This document shows positions 11,156-23,564 of a stretch of DNA of 64,000 bases, one piece after another. A model generated the notes under the pieces. It did no database searches. It had not been told where the DNA came from and saw only the letters and a list, made by a program, of their open reading frames with translations. Within the stretch, counting starts at the first letter, position 1, and every line of letters begins with the position of its first letter. Origin of the DNA: Gnetum montanum. Lineage: Eukaryota; Streptophyta; Gnetopsida; Gnetales; Gnetaceae. The stretch covers positions 326,592-390,591 of the forward strand of contig MNCI01034627.1 of NCBI GenBank assembly GCA_015680685.1. The letters are read 5' to 3'. The translations under genes were made by a program, and so were the position numbers.

Positions 11156-12285
11156 TCATCCTAGAAATCATAGTTTTTAGAATAGAGAAATAGAAATATT
11201 TGAGTACTAAAATAATTTTAACCACAAATCCCAAGGGCCTCTACGAAAACAGGATACGAGGTACCCTAGATAGTCTTGTCGATCACCCAGGGACTTATGG
11301 AATGTCAAAAAGAAATGGTTTTAGAATTGTGAATGTAAATGGAAATGAAGATAGAAATGGCCTACTAAAAACATAGATAGAAATAGCCTACTAAAAATGG
11401 AAACAAAAAAAATGAAATTGTAGTTACAGAAATAAATGTAGAAAGAAAAACAAAAATTAAAATTTGCATAACCATAAACCACCAAATTTATAAAATAATA
11501 TAAATAAAGATTGATTTTTTGGTGTATAGGTTTGTGCCAAGGGCATAGAAAGTTTCTTTCCAAAGCTTGAAGTTTGTTGGAGAAGTTTGCATGCATGATC
11601 TAGTTTCTTCCCAATTTTGACATACTGCAAATTTTCATCAATTTTCACCAAATATGCTATGTAGAAGTGGGATTTTCATTGCATGTTTGGAGAAATTGAA
11701 ACTACATGGAAGTATCTTTTCTTAGAAGAGCCTTAGTTTCTACCACCAAACTGCACTACTAGGTGAGGATGTAATGACTACAAGTGGTTCTGATGGTTGC
11801 CAATGGAGATGGAAATGGGATAGGGTCTACACTTTCAACAATAATGATAATTACATGGAGGTGTCTATGCCTAGCATAGTGCTAGTTTCTGCTACTGGAA
11901 ATGTATTTTGATTACAAATGAGTTTGATGGATTGTGGAAAAGTGGTATTACTATTAATGGTTACAAAACACCAAAGTGCTCAGAATGCAATATGTTTGCT
12001 ATATAGGATGTCAAAATGAAAAATTTAGAACCTAGAAATGGTGTTAACATTGGGCTTTTATAGGTTATGGTTGCCATTTTTGGGACTACCATTGATTATT
12101 AACAACTTGATATTGATTGTAGGTTGCAATAGTTACTATTGCCAGTTTAGTCAATCCACTAGTATTAGCGTAGTTACTATTTGTGGAAAGTACAAAATGG
12201 AATACATTCAAAAAATCCATCTATCTACCATAAATAATAAAAAAAAAATTGAATATGGTGGTGGTGTTTTAGCTATGTTGATAGT
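11156..12285 (-). repeat. E1 5' LTR, 3' portion (first of two pieces)
   Basis: Reverse complement is homologous to the end of the E3 3' LTR, sharing CTAGGGTACC, a TTTGTACTCAGAT-like block and GATTTCTAG at the end. It is followed across the E6 insertion by 17,531-18,222. The left border is approximate and set by alignment with E3 and by the primer site. Confidence 0.75.
12281..12285. repeat. Target site duplication of E6, left copy (ATAGT)
   Basis: ATAGT directly left of the E6 LTR start. The identical pentamer directly follows the right LTR at 17,526-17,530. Five-base duplications are usual for LTR retrotransposon integrase. Confidence 0.92.
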
Positions 12286-13269
12286 TGATGAGACGTGATT
12301 CGCATGAGCTGCGATATCGCGGTCCACTGCCATATCTATAAATAAGAGGTGGCTCTCCCTTGTTTCTCCATCCTGAGTTAGAAGTAGGGAAACTCTGGCA
12401 GTTTGATCACTCCAGAGATAGAATATTTTCCATGTGCCCACAGTAGGAGTCCTAAAGTGAATGGATCTTTATTCGAGCAACATTGTACCTGAACACAAGT
12501 TGTGTACGACAATAAAGATAAACTTCCTAAATAAACCTTGTAATGCATGGAATAGGATTTTATTTATTGTTTTCTCTCTCACCCTTAAACTCCTAGAATG
12601 AAAAATGAGTACAACTTGATTATGAGAATCTAAGGATGTGTACGGATAGTCAAGGAATCGGCTGCTCATCGCATGCGGTATGAGTACGACTTGATTACGA
12701 GCATCTAGTGTGACTATTTGGTAACCTAGTGACGTATTCAGGATCATCGCTTGGTAATCCCAGTGGTAGTCATGCACCAAGATGTGTATGATTAGTTAAG
12801 GAATTAGCTGCTCATCGCACTTAGGCTAGATTAGCTTTCTCAACCCCTTCTTCCTAGTTAAGTGCCTCAGTACGACCACTTCAAGCACGTGCATTACGCG
12901 CGGTGATCCCAGCAACAATTAGCATTTGGTAGCTATGGTTGCATCAGTTTAGGGTGTGTACGGTACATGGGAACGGATGCTGATACTAGGTTAATTTAGA
13001 CTTAGTCATTAGTTAGAGTTAGTTAGTTTCTCAACCCTTCACCTTGTTAGCATAGGAGACATAAAACATAAAAGACCATAAAAATCATATACCTCGGACT
13101 TACTTAACCATACACTGTGACAACCACAAGTAAGTCTAGGAAGACAATGAATGATTAACCCCAAGTGTTCCATGGGGCGTGTAGGCACTTAGTCTACAGA
13201 GTTCAACTGGATCATGCATGCTACGCTCATTTTGTATGGTTGAGTGTAGGGGTACCTCGCCACTCATCA
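12286..13269 (+). repeat. E6 left LTR
   Basis: Nearly identical over its length to 16,512-17,525. Differences are mostly C/T and G/A, often at CG sites. A TATA box TATAAATA lies at 12,337-12,344. Confidence 0.95.
12337..12344 (+). promoter_or_regulatory. TATA box of E6 left LTR
   Basis: TATAAATA about 50 bases into the LTR; the same word is at 16,587-16,594 in the right LTR. Transcription would start about 30 bases downstream. Confidence 0.65.
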
Positions 13270-13270
13270 T

Positions 13271-13289
13271 TGGCACCATTGCCAGGGAC
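13271..13289 (+). promoter_or_regulatory. E6 primer binding site
   Basis: TGGCACCATTGCCAGGGAC begins two bases after the LTR end. It resembles the TGGCGCCGTTGCCGGGG primer sites common in plant gypsy elements, with decay at CG positions. Confidence 0.85.
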
Positions 13290-13410
13290 TAAGTGTTTGT
13301 GCACTGAATAGAACATAAAGAATATCACTCACATCATTGGGAGCCTAAACGAACCTTTGGATTAATCAAGATGAAAAATTATATAATGGTAAATTAGCAC
13401 ACCGATAATA

Positions 13411-13840
13411 ATGTCTTCTTCTCATAAGAGCAACTCATCACCTAATGACTCCTTCTCCTCTAGGAGACACTCCATACCCACACCATCCTTCAAATTCATC
13501 TTCACCTCTTCCACAAGTAGTTCCCATAACACATCCTACTCCAACAATGCAAGGGGAACTTCCTCCTCAACTGTAGCAACGTCACGCTGTGAGAGCTATA
13601 AATATTCAACCTACTATTGGTTCTAACAACTGTAAAAGGAGAAGACCCTTCTTCAGAACCAAAATCCTAGACAAACTCTTGCAACAACAAGCGGTTGGGC
13701 CCATGTACACTCATCCACCATCTAACACTTTAGAGAGCCCTTCAGTCCAATAGAGCTTAACGCATACGGTTATGTTAACACATACCGTAATCGACTAGAT
13801 CAAGGTAGGCGACCTTCCCAAGAAACTAACTGACCCTAGG
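13411..13840 (+). pseudogene. gag: E6 gag remnant (low complexity)
   Basis: The open frame 13,411-13,626 is Ser/Thr/Asn-rich and has no recognised fold. By position between primer site and protease it should be a gag remnant. The following 200 bases are broken by stops. No zinc knuckle was seen. Confidence 0.45.
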
Positions 13841-14281
13841 AGTTCCTTAATCTATCTTCAAGTCACTGAGAACAAACCACATAGGGCTCTTCTTGACTCA
13901 GGTTCCAGAGTTAATTTAATATCATGAGAAATGTATCAAGCCTGGAACCTGCCCTAACTTAAGACGAGAAACATTCAACTAGAGATGGCAGACCAGTCCA
14001 TCACCATTCCCTTGGGATTGGTGGAGGATGTCATTACCACTGTGTGTGGTTGGTCTTACCTAGTTGATTTCCTAGTGATTGAAGTGAACAACAATGAAGG
14101 GGACTTCCCAATTATAATGGGAAGGGCATGGCTGAGTACAATAGAAGCATGCCTTAGGATCCGCGATCTTTCCTTGGAAATATCTAAGGTAAACATTTAC
14201 AAAAATATTGAGAAGAGGAAAGTTCCATGCATCACATATAGTTATTCATCAAGTGATGACATGGAGGAAATGCCTCCATGA
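13841..14281 (+). pseudogene. E6 gypsy aspartic protease
   Basis: Around 13,880-13,925 the frame reads ALLDSGSRVNLIS, the protease active site with Asp-Ser-Gly. After a stop near 13,926 the frame 13,985-14,281 continues with ADQSITIPLGLVEDV and FPIIMGRAWLST, the flap and the second conserved block (ILGRPFL in relatives). It is a well-kept protease compared with the rest of the window, although split by a stop. Confidence 0.85.
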
Positions 14282-16502
14282 AATAGATGTGCCCTTGAAA
14301 CTTTGCAACAAAGATGCCTATATGTAGCAACCACACAACCAGTAGAAGACACCCCGTGGTTGATAACTACTCAAAGGAGCAATCAAATATGCATGGAATG
14401 AACTAAGGAAACCCATACCCATAACGAAAGCATATATACATTGGAATATGAGCATCGCCAACTTCCACCCCTTAACCTAAGATCATTAATTGGGAGAAGT
14501 TGGGCACTTCTTAGAAATTCAAATAGGTGCTCATTATTTCGAATCTCTCCCTTTCCACTCAGTCATGGGGGAGATGGCCGCCTATGCTAATCATATGGGG
14601 CCCTCAGTTATTTTTCAGTTTTTTTACACATTTTTGTTTTACAACTTTCTTTAACTTTTATTTTTTTTGTTTTAGAAATTTCCTTAACTTTTCTTTTTTT
14701 TGTTTTACAACATTATTATACTTTTCCATTTTGTGTGTGTGTGTGTGCATGTGTTCCACCCTGTAAGTTTGTCATCTAATAAGTGTTCGGAATGATGGTA
14801 TGAACTATTTTCATATTGATTGCTAACGTTTTGTTTTTACCTTTAAGTCACAATGTTGATACTAAGGTATGTTTCTTTTGATATGGCAGGCAATGAGATC
14901 ACTTCATCCATTCATCCACCAATTTCTATAGTCTCTCTTGGCTTGGAAATGTACTATCCCCTTCTAATAAGAACTTTAATGAATCGGTGGCTGGGCATTT
15001 TTCAAACTAAGGAAGGACTCAAGGATTGAAAAGGGTTTGACTTCAAGGGAACTTGATGCTTTTGTGTTGGCTATTCTCTTGGGTGCTTGGATGTTTTCTT
15101 TTTAAGTTTTCTCACCATTCTGATGTTACCCCAATTAGCAGAAGCTGAGACAATAAAAATAAAAAGTCTTTGCATGGTGTGGTTCTCATGCATAAAAATA
15201 CAAAACAAAACAAAAAAAAACTAAGAGGGAATTTAGAGCACACCCCTTAGAAGAAATAAACTTAGGATTTAAGCACTAGTTATGGAACCAAAAGTGTTCC
15301 CTCTAACTAAGGTCCTTCTCACTTTTCATTCTATCCTTTGTTTTGTCAGAATGGTGGTGACTCTTTGGGAAGGAATCCTTGTTATCCAAGTGGATGATTT
15401 AGTTGAATGCATTGATGGGAAGTCACTGGATGTGGTTCATTTGAGGCTAGAGTTGGAATGATATTTTCTAAGTCACATTAATCATGAAACACACAAGGGG
15501 ATGTACACCACCTTGTTCTTGGGATTCCATTCCATTCTCTTCTCTCCATCCTTCTCTCCATTATTCACCTCATTGTCAATTGTATCATTAGTGTACATAT
15601 TTTGGTTGATGCATTTTTTTCTTTTTTGTATATTCTTGTGGTTAAGACTTTAACTCTTGTTGCAAAAGACATTCCCATAGCCTACGGACTCTTTGAATGT
15701 GGATTTGTCAAGGCATTAAGGGCATGAGCCTACTTTGGGGAGGACCCACTGGCATTCCTATTTGGTGCATCAGTTCATTTATTTTCCCTAACATTTTTGC
15801 AATTAATTTTATTTTGTTCATTTTTATCTTGACATCCATTTCCTCGATGCTATAGTTGTTCCTTTTTATCTATCTTTCTTACTTCTTTCCTTTCTCCTTT
15901 CTAATGCTATTGGAGGTTCACGATTAGTCACGGGGGTATAGGGCCCAATTTTTTTGATTTTCTCCTAGCCCCAAATTTTTTGATTTTCTTCCTAACCCCT
16001 ACACCTTCAGTAGTCACCATTAATACATCTCCCCAATCCATAACATCCATACCACAACCTAGCCAATGAACTTACACTGAACAAAAGTATCAATTACATG
16101 ATGATTCATTTACCCTTGTTAATATTAGACTATGTTATGTGTGTAGCTGGTGATCATGCAATAAAAGACCAGATCTGGAGGGAACACATGGAATGGAGCA
16201 GCGCTATAGTAGCTATGCAAGGAGAAAGGTCGATGATGCGCTTACCGATGGACAATGGAAGGCACAATCTTGGCGTTGGTAGCAGCAACACTTCTTTCTC
16301 TCTTTCTTTCTTTCTCAACTACCAACTAAGGCCTGATGTCATTGTAATAAGGTGTTCACCCTTGTTGTCATGAACACCAGTTTTGTCAAGTCTTGTAATG
16401 ATGATCAGTTCACATTTCATCCCATTAGTTCCATTCCCCTCAACAATTCCATACCTTCCCAATATTATTATAAGGAACTTGATCCAGAGTTTTCATTTGA
16501 TC
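14282..16502 (+). other. E6 interior without recognised coding
   Basis: Contains T-rich runs at 14,590-14,720, a GT microsatellite at about 14,732-14,747, an A-rich run near 15,200-15,225 and a direct duplication of an AATTTTTTTGATTTTCT word at 15,950-15,985. Short open frames (for example 16,098-16,373) show no family motif. No polymerase or integrase remains were found. Confidence 0.6.
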
Positions 16503-16511
16503 ATGGGGGTA
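16503..16511 (+). promoter_or_regulatory. E6 polypurine tract
   Basis: ATGGGGGTA directly before the right LTR. It is short, but purine-rich and in the correct place. Confidence 0.6.
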
Positions 16512-17525
16512 TGATGAGATGTGATTCACATGAGCCATGATATCACGTATGCAATATCATTTTCGCATACACAATATCATGGTCTGCCGCCATATCTATA
16601 AATAAGAGGTGACTCTCCCTTGTTTCTCCATCCTGAGTTAGAAGTAGGGAAACTCTAGCAGTTTGATCACTCCAGAGATAGAATATTTTCCATGTGCCCG
16701 TAGTAGGAGTCCTAAAGTGAACGGATCTTTATTAGAGCAACATTGTACCTAAACACAAGTTGTGTATGGAAATAAAGACAAACTTCCTAGATAAACCTTG
16801 TAGTGCATGGAATAGGATTTTATTTATTATTTTCTCTCTCACCCTTAAACTCCTAGAATGCAGAATGAGTACGACTTGATTCCAAGCATCTAAGGATGTG
16901 TATAGATAGTCAAGGAATCAGCTGCTCATCGCATGTGGTATGAGTACGACTTGATTATGAGCATCTAGTGTGACTACTTGGTAACCTAGTGGCATATTCA
17001 GGATCTACGCTTGGTAATCCTAGTGGTAGTCATGCACGAAGATGTGTACGGTTAGTCAAGCAATCGACTGCTCATCACACTTAGGCTAGACTAGCTTTCT
17101 CAACCATTTCCTCCTAGTTAAGTGTCATAGTAAGACCACTTCAAGCACCTGCATTACGTGCAGTGATCCCAGCAATGATTAGCATTTGGTAGCCATGGTT
17201 GCATCGGTTCAAGGTATGTACGATAAGTGGGAATGGATGTTGATGCTAGTTTAATTTAGACTTAGTCATTAGTTAGAGTTAGTTTCTCAACCCTTAACCT
17301 TGTTAGCATAGGAGACATAAAACATAAAAGACCATAAAAATCATATACCTCAGACTTACTTAACCATACACCATGACAACCACAAGTAATTCTAGGAAGA
17401 CAACGAATGATTAACCCCAAGTGTTCCATGGGTTATGTAGGCATTTAGTCTATGGAGATCGACCGAATCGCACGTGCTACGCTTGTTTCGTATGGTTGAG
17501 TGTAGGGGTACCTTGCCACTCATCA
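16512..17525 (+). repeat. E6 right LTR
   Basis: Pairs with 12,286-13,269. It is longer by 30 bases because of an extra CAATATCA-containing stretch near 16,545-16,580. TATA box at 16,587-16,594. Confidence 0.95.
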
Positions 17526-17530
17526 ATAGT
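17526..17530. repeat. Target site duplication of E6, right copy (ATAGT)
   Basis: Identical to 12,281-12,285. Confidence 0.92.
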
Positions 17531-18222
17531 AGTCAATAGTCACATGTTAGTGTAGTTTCCATCTACTACTAGCATAGTTGGCCATCTACTACCAATGTAG
17601 TCTGTATTTGTGGTAAGTCCAAAATGGACTACACCCACAAAACCTATTCATTTAGCATAAATATTAAATAGGATTTTATGACTATGTTGAAGGCTTTGGA
17701 AATGGAAAAGAGTGGTGAAAAATGAAAACTATAGAAATGGTGAAATCTATTGTGGAAGGTGCTATTTACATTGGCCATTGTTGCCTTGGGATGGGTACAC
17801 TAGTTGTTGTTGAAGAAATGGCCATCCCAACAATTCCAACATTGTACTCCTACCAAGTCTTTGTGGTGACTACATTAACTATTGTAGCTACTATGGCTCC
17901 TATAGCTATTATGATAACTGTAGCTACTAAACATACTAAAGCTACTAAGCCTACTGAAAATGGCTTCAATGTAGTTGGGGCTATACCCCTACAAATACCC
18001 ATGGAAATGCTAATTCTAATCATTCCCAAGCTATTTTTAGCCTTCCCAATCCCAAATATACACATTAGGTACCTTTATTCACTCAAGAAGTAAGTCAATA
18101 ATAACCTTTAAAGCTGAAATATGAAATATTTTAGCTTATGTACTACATATCTTACATTTGCAATGAAACTTTACCTCAAGCTAAAAAATGGATTTTGCAA
18201 CATGAATTTTGGTAGTGTTTCA
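17531..18222 (-). repeat. E1 5' LTR, 5' portion (second piece)
   Basis: Reverse complement begins TGAAACACTACCAAAATTC at 18,222, matching the E3 LTR start TGAAACACCATCAAATTTC at 24,640. A GGGGCTATACCCCTA stretch (17,978-17,992) matches its complement at 24,892-24,905. Without E6 the LTR is about 1.8 kb. Confidence 0.85.
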
Positions 18223-20150
18223 CTAAGTTTACTATCGATCAACCCCAAAACTGTGTTGAGACCATGGAAGCTATTGGTAATCATCCCAAGCCTCGACTAC
18301 ATTGATGGGGAGATGGGACTACAATGGGTTACTGCAGTCCTAGCCCAAGCCTAGCATAGTCCATACCATGAATTGCATAGTAGGTCAAACATAACCTAGA
18401 AAACTTTGCTATCAATTGTAGGATCTTCTTAGAATACATTAATATCATCAAACCTTACATTTGAACCAAAATTCATTATTTTTGGACTCTTTCACCACTA
18501 CTACATCGAGGAGGAACTAGGACTATGTTGACCCAGCATAGTCCCTCTTAAACCCCAACGTAGTCCATACCAAACTGCCCAAAGTTGATTAAAAAAACAC
18601 AAACTCCACTCATTCAAACCCAACATAGTCCACCGAAAACACTTCAAAAATTTTCAAAAATAACTCATAACTCATTTTTTTGAAGTCTTGGAACACTGCT
18701 AGAGTTAATTTTAGTAATAAAACTCAATTTCTACAGCTTTTAGAATGCAAGTATGGTGGATAAAACTGAGACTACACAAGGCCAGTGTAGTCACTTCCTA
18801 GGCCTAGTGTAGTCCATTCCAAGATGGTCAAAATAACTTTAGAACTACCCAAATCAACTCCTAGAAAGATCCAAAACCCTATTGAAGCATGACTAGATAA
18901 TGGAACCTATGGAAATATGTCAAAGTTCATTCCTTTTCAACTTCTTCCCATCTAGAATCCTTGACTAAGTTGGGAGATACATGCCGAATGTAGTCGCATA
19001 GTATTTGGCCATCCAAGGTCCAAATAGGCATGAAAAATAGAAATTTTTGCACCAAAACCCTAGCCAGCAACACTAGTAACCTTAGAAGCCCATTAGGATG
19101 ATCGATCAAGCTTTGAAACTCACCAAAATCCATTTTATACCCATGACTACACTTAGGAAGCTAAGAACTACACTGGGCCAGCATAGTCCTAGTTGGGAGG
19201 GAAAATTTAGCAACAAAAACTAATAGTAAATAGCTTAGAATGGCCTAAAATTAATCCAGAATAACCAAAACCTTGCTCCCATGGCTCCAAATTGTGAATT
19301 TTACTCTATTTCAACCCTAGAAATAATACAAGATTAATCATTCCTTATGACTATGCTATGGCTTATTATCCCAATGTAGTCATCCTTGAAATTGAGATTT
19401 TTGACTTTCTAAGAAGCCAAAATGGTGCCCAAACTTACTAGTCTCCAATACCTACCCCTTACACTAGTTTTTTAAACCATTATAAGCCCAAAAATGATCA
19501 TATTAAGCTTAGGAAACTACCTATAAATGTTAACTATGTTGGAAGAAGGAAGGACTAGCAGAGCCAGCATAGTCACCAGTTGGACCTAGTGTAGTCCAAA
19601 TAAAAGTGTCATAGTTTACTTCAAAGAAACCTTAGAATGAACTCCCTTTGTGCTTGAACTCTCCTAACAACCCTGTAGCCCCATACCATGGCCTACGTAA
19701 GCCTAAAACACATAAAATCTAACATTGTTTGACCTATATCAACAAATTTTTATCATATGTATTCCATTCTCATAGATTTGACCTTGTTTTTTGCCTTGTT
19801 TTGCATTGTTGACCTTCTTTCTCATCAATGGACTTCATAAAGCCTTCATATGGCTTCCTATTTTAGTATTTTTCACCTTATTTTCTCTATTATGACCCTT
19901 AATTGACCTTATATATTCTTTGTTTAATCCCATTAATCATTATTTATCTCTTATAGCCTTGGTTGACCTTGTTTTCATCTTTGTTTGTCATTGGAATAGC
20001 ATATGTTTCCATGTTTGCTAAAGTATTTATATCATTTTAGCATTTTTTTAGTCATTTTTACCTAGGTGACACTTAATGTGCTTATGGTTGATATACAGGA
20101 TTGAAGTATGGATCCCTAGAAGCAAATTTCCTTACCTTTGAGCTTGAGTG
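18223..20150 (+). other. Non-coding region upstream of E3 reverse transcriptase
   Basis: Rich in recurring GCATAGTCC and GTGTAGTCC words (18,510-19,600) and TTGACCTT words (19,730-19,990). No coding motif. It occupies the place between protease and reverse transcriptase that in E2 holds minisatellite, promoter-like DNA and an antisense ORF. A splice acceptor-like TTGATATACAG ends near 20,099, shortly before polymerase coding resumes. Confidence 0.45.
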
Positions 20151-20329
20151 GGCCTCATGGTGATGTTGAATGATGTATTGACCTTGATTGTCTATATCTT
20201 AAGCTTGAGAATCTTGTCAACCACATAGCCTCAATTGAAAAGCCTCTATAATGGCTAAAAACCTAGTTAAAACCATTGATCTAGAGGTTGCTAATGTTAC
20301 TAAAGACTCTCTGGCTGAAGTTCCTATCA

Positions 20330-21270
20330 CAACATATAGTGGTGAGGAGAAAACCCTTAAACGAAGTTTCTTACTAGAACCTCAACAAGCTCAATACATC
20401 ACCTAGGTCCTACAACACAACATCAAATCTTTTACTTGGTCATCTAAAGATATGTAAGGCCTATACCCATGCTTATTCCAACACAACATTGTACTTGATC
20501 CTAGCATTAGACTAGTTAAGCAAAAAGTATGAAAGATTAGACTTGATTTAGCCTTATAAATCCATGACAAGATCACAAAACTCTAATAAGTTCATTTCAA
20601 TATGGCTATTGACTACATAGAATGGGTGTCCAACATAGTGTTAATCCCTAAGAAAAATAGAAGTATCCATATTTACATCGATTTCTAAGACCTAAATAAG
20701 GCAACTACCAATGATGACTTTCCTTTGCCTAGTATTTATTAACTCATTGCTACTACAGTTGGACATGCCTTATTATACTTTGTGGATGGATTCTCATGAT
20801 ACAACTAGATTAGGATCAACCTAGAGCACCAACTTAGAACAACCTTCATGATCCCTTTGGGTATCTTTTGCAATACCATGATGTCTTTTGGCCTTAAGAA
20901 CATAGGAGCAACCTACCAAAGAGCTATGATGTATATATTCAATGACTACATGTTAGGATTGCTCAATGATTATGTAGATGATATCTTTGTTGAGTCCAAA
21001 GTGGCTAGTGACCATGCTAATGATGTTGACCTTGTGCTTATATGATGCCTTAAGTTTGAACTTAAACTTAATCCTAAGATGTATGTCGTTAGTGTCAAAA
21101 TTGATAAGATGCTTGGTTTTGTAGTATTAAAAGCAAGGATACATGTCAATCCTGATAAGGTTAAGGTCATCTCCAACTTGATAATGCCAACTAACCTTAA
21201 GGAGCTTTAGGGACTACAAGATATATTACAATTTATTTATAGGTTCATCGCTAGGCTTATGGATAAGTTA
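20330..21270 (+). pseudogene. E3 reverse transcriptase (gypsy)
   Basis: Read with stops: LEPQQAQYIT near 20,385, then IPKKN and DFPLPSI blocks, MSFGLKNIGATYQRAM at about 20,882 and the catalytic YVDD box intact at 20,971-20,982. These are the fingers-to-palm landmarks of gypsy polymerases. E2 matches it block for block (FPLPSINQL, SFGLKNSRATYHHAM). Many stops replace Gln codons. Confidence 0.9.
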
Positions 21271-21279
21271 CAACCATGC

Positions 21280-21640
21280 AACACTTACTTAAGAAAGGAG
21301 TTCATTATGAGTGGATAGCTCAATGCCAAGAAGCCTTTGAAAACCTCAAGCAAGAATTGGCATAACTACTGATAGTTTATCCTCCATAAGAGGTTAAATC
21401 ATTTTACATATACCTTGCTCTCTTCAACACATCCATTGCCTCTCTACTCTATCAGAAATGTGATGATGGAGTAGAGATACTAGTACACTACCTTAACCAT
21501 GCATTAGTTGCTCATGAGACATAACATACCTAAGTGGATAAGTACTATCTATCACTAGTCTTTTCATTGAAGAAGTGGACACACTACCTCTTTAGGAGCT
21601 AGGTAAATGTCATTTGTAAAGGCAACATACTTAGACCCAT
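21280..21640 (+). pseudogene. E3 RNase H (first, retroviral type)
   Basis: Frames from 21,300 show the connection and RNase H region in pieces: KEFI, AKKPLKTSSK (shifted), YIYLALFNTSIASLLYQ-like text and an LKKWTHYLF end near 21,571-21,597. E2 shows the same block more clearly. Frameshifts and stops disrupt it. Confidence 0.7.
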
Positions 21641-22110
21641 AACAACCAATATTGACGAGAATAGCCATATAGCCTAATGGAAAGCCATAACAACAAAGTT
21701 TAACCTTCATTACATTTCTCAATCCTTAATGAAAGGTCAAGCTATAGTCATATAACTCATAGTTTCTCCTATTTATGACCAAACAACCATAGACCTTGAG
21801 TTTCCTAACAAACATGTCAACACCATTAGCCAATTGCTTGACAATTATGAGGTAGTCATGCACTTTAACAAAGCTTCAACTACCCATGGGGCTAGTGTCA
21901 TTGACATCATGACATTCCCATCTAGTGAAATATGTTCTGTCACTTCATTTTGAGCTTCTATGAATCAACAACATAGCAGAGTATGAAGGTTTGATCATAT
22001 GGATGATGGTAGATTATGACGTAGAAATTAAGCATTTAATGATCAAGGATGAGTCTCAACTTGTGGTTAACCAAGTAACCAAATACTATGCATGTAAAGC
22101 CAAATATTTA
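21641..22110 (+). pseudogene. E3 second RNase H domain, decayed
   Basis: After a segment matching E2 (SPIYDQTTIDLEF) comes VMHFNKASTTHGASV where E2 reads LHFDGASTTKGGSAA. This is the start of the additional RNase H found in the Tat group. The catalytic Asp in FDG is Asn here, so the domain is inactive. The end of the domain is in other frames. Confidence 0.7.
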
Positions 22111-22499
22111 CAATCTTAATATAAGCTAGGGAAGCAGCTATTACAATAATTTATAGATGCCAATATCCAATAGATACATAGAAACAAGAATGTATAGCCA
22201 ATTCCATTATGATGCTAGCCCTCAGTGTTACACCAAATGTGTTTAGCAAGTTGCCCACCTTAATAATGGACTATTCTATCTCCATCACATAGAATGCTAA
22301 GGATATATTTATGGATGTAGTTCATATTGGTCTTGTAAAGGAATGATATGATGATATCAAGTTTTACCTTATGCATGGTGACTCTTTAGAGAACCTAACT
22401 ACTGCTCAAAAGCATGATGTATGTAAATGATCAAAACAATATGTCAAAGTGGGTGATAACACATTATGTCGATGATCTTATAATGGCATATTATTGAAG

Positions 22500-23560
22500 T
22501 GCTTGGGTAGAACCAAAGCTAGAATAGTCCTAGCAAAATTTCACAAGGATGTTTGTGGTGGATATATAGGACCTAGAGGCATGGCCACCAAAATTATATG
22601 ATTTAGTTATTATTGGCCTTATATGAAAAATGATTACTTGTAGAAGGTCAAAACTTATGACACATGCCAACGACGTAGTAACCTAATACATGTACCACCA
22701 ACTAAGTTACACACCACTTAAATCACTTGGCCATTTCAACAATGGGGGTTGGATGCCATTGGACCTATAATGCCTAAGTTTTCCATAGGGCATAGCTTCA
22801 TCATTACCGCAACTAAATATTTTACTAAGTGGGTTGAGGCTATCCTCCTAAGGAAGATATAGAAAATGGACCATAGTGTAGTAGCCAATAAATGGAAAAT
22901 TTCTGTTACAACCTAAGCATTAAGCACTCTTTCTTTTCATTATTACCTTCAAGCCAATGGACAAGCCAAAGCAAGCAACAAGGCCATCATCATCTTGCTT
23001 AAGAAAATGCTAAACAACAGTAAGCACAAGTGGCATGAGTGACTTGTCCATGCACTTTGGGCATATAGAATAACATATTGTACTAAAATGTATGTAACCC
23101 CATATAGCCTTGTTTATGGTTTTGAAGTTGTTTCACCTCTTGAATTACATGTACCATCTCTTTGAGTGGTCCTTTCTAACTTCATCAATGATGAACAAAA
23201 CAATGAGCTACGTACCATGGACCTAGACTCGATGGCGAAGTAACATGTGCAAGTGCTTGCCTGCATTGAGTGGTATTAAGAGAGGCAGAAGTGGAAACAT
23301 CACCATGACTTGATCAAGAGAAAGATCAAGGAATAATACCTAGTTATCAAAGTTGTCTACAAACATGCAGATAAATTTTCATCCAACTAGGAAGGACCTT
23401 TCTTGGTCAATAAGGCTAGTGGCAATGATGCATTCAGAATAGTAGACATGGATAGGAATGAGTTGGCCAATCCAATCAATCATTCCTATCCAAAATCATA
23501 TTACATGTAGTTGACAACATCCAACAAGCGATCCTACTTCCATAGCCTTTCAAGGCCTAA
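22500..23560 (+). pseudogene. E3 integrase (gypsy)
   Basis: Zinc region reads GPRGMATKI, YYWPYMKNDY and TCQRRSN; one Cys of the CXXC pair is replaced by Tyr (YDTC). The core starts WGLDAIGPI with the first Asp. The stretch with the second Asp is damaged by a small deletion after about 22,880. The block with the catalytic Glu reads ANGQAKASNKAI near 22,960, with Lys in place of Glu. C-terminal tail fragments extend to about 23,520. Confidence 0.85.
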
Positions 23561-23564
23561 ATCT

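Larger units (their letters stand above)
12286..17525 (+). mobile_element. E6: short gypsy element with protease but no polymerase, nested in the E1 LTR
   Basis: Complete 5,240 bp element with two LTRs (984 and 1,014 bp) that begin TGATGAG and end CTCATCA, an ATAGT target duplication, a primer binding site and a polypurine tract. The 3.2 kb interior shows a gypsy aspartic protease only. No reverse transcriptase, RNase H or integrase motif is visible, so it depends on other elements for mobility. The primer site and protease resemble those of Athila-type gypsy elements (recall, not search). Confidence 0.93.
5041..18222 (-). mobile_element. E1: Ty3/gypsy element (Tat/Ogre-like), minus strand, truncated at left
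   Basis: Read on the minus strand: 5' LTR (right end 18,222, left end about 11,156, split by E6), primer binding site near 11,128-11,147, gag from about 10,690, protease to about 7,340, minisatellite at 6,725-6,850, then an ORF on the opposite strand at 5,095-6,400. The copia element abuts it at 5,035. Reverse transcriptase and the 3' LTR are not visible and would lie left of the copia element, outside the window. Gag, protease and minisatellite match those of E2 and E4. Confidence 0.85.

Noticed and set aside
14527-14766. Possible small membrane protein (Phe-rich frame)
   Set aside because: Comes from T-rich low-complexity DNA inside E6; no start context or family support.
14763-14893. Possible intron in E6 (GTAAGT to GGCAG)
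   Set aside because: No coding frame on either side to test the join.
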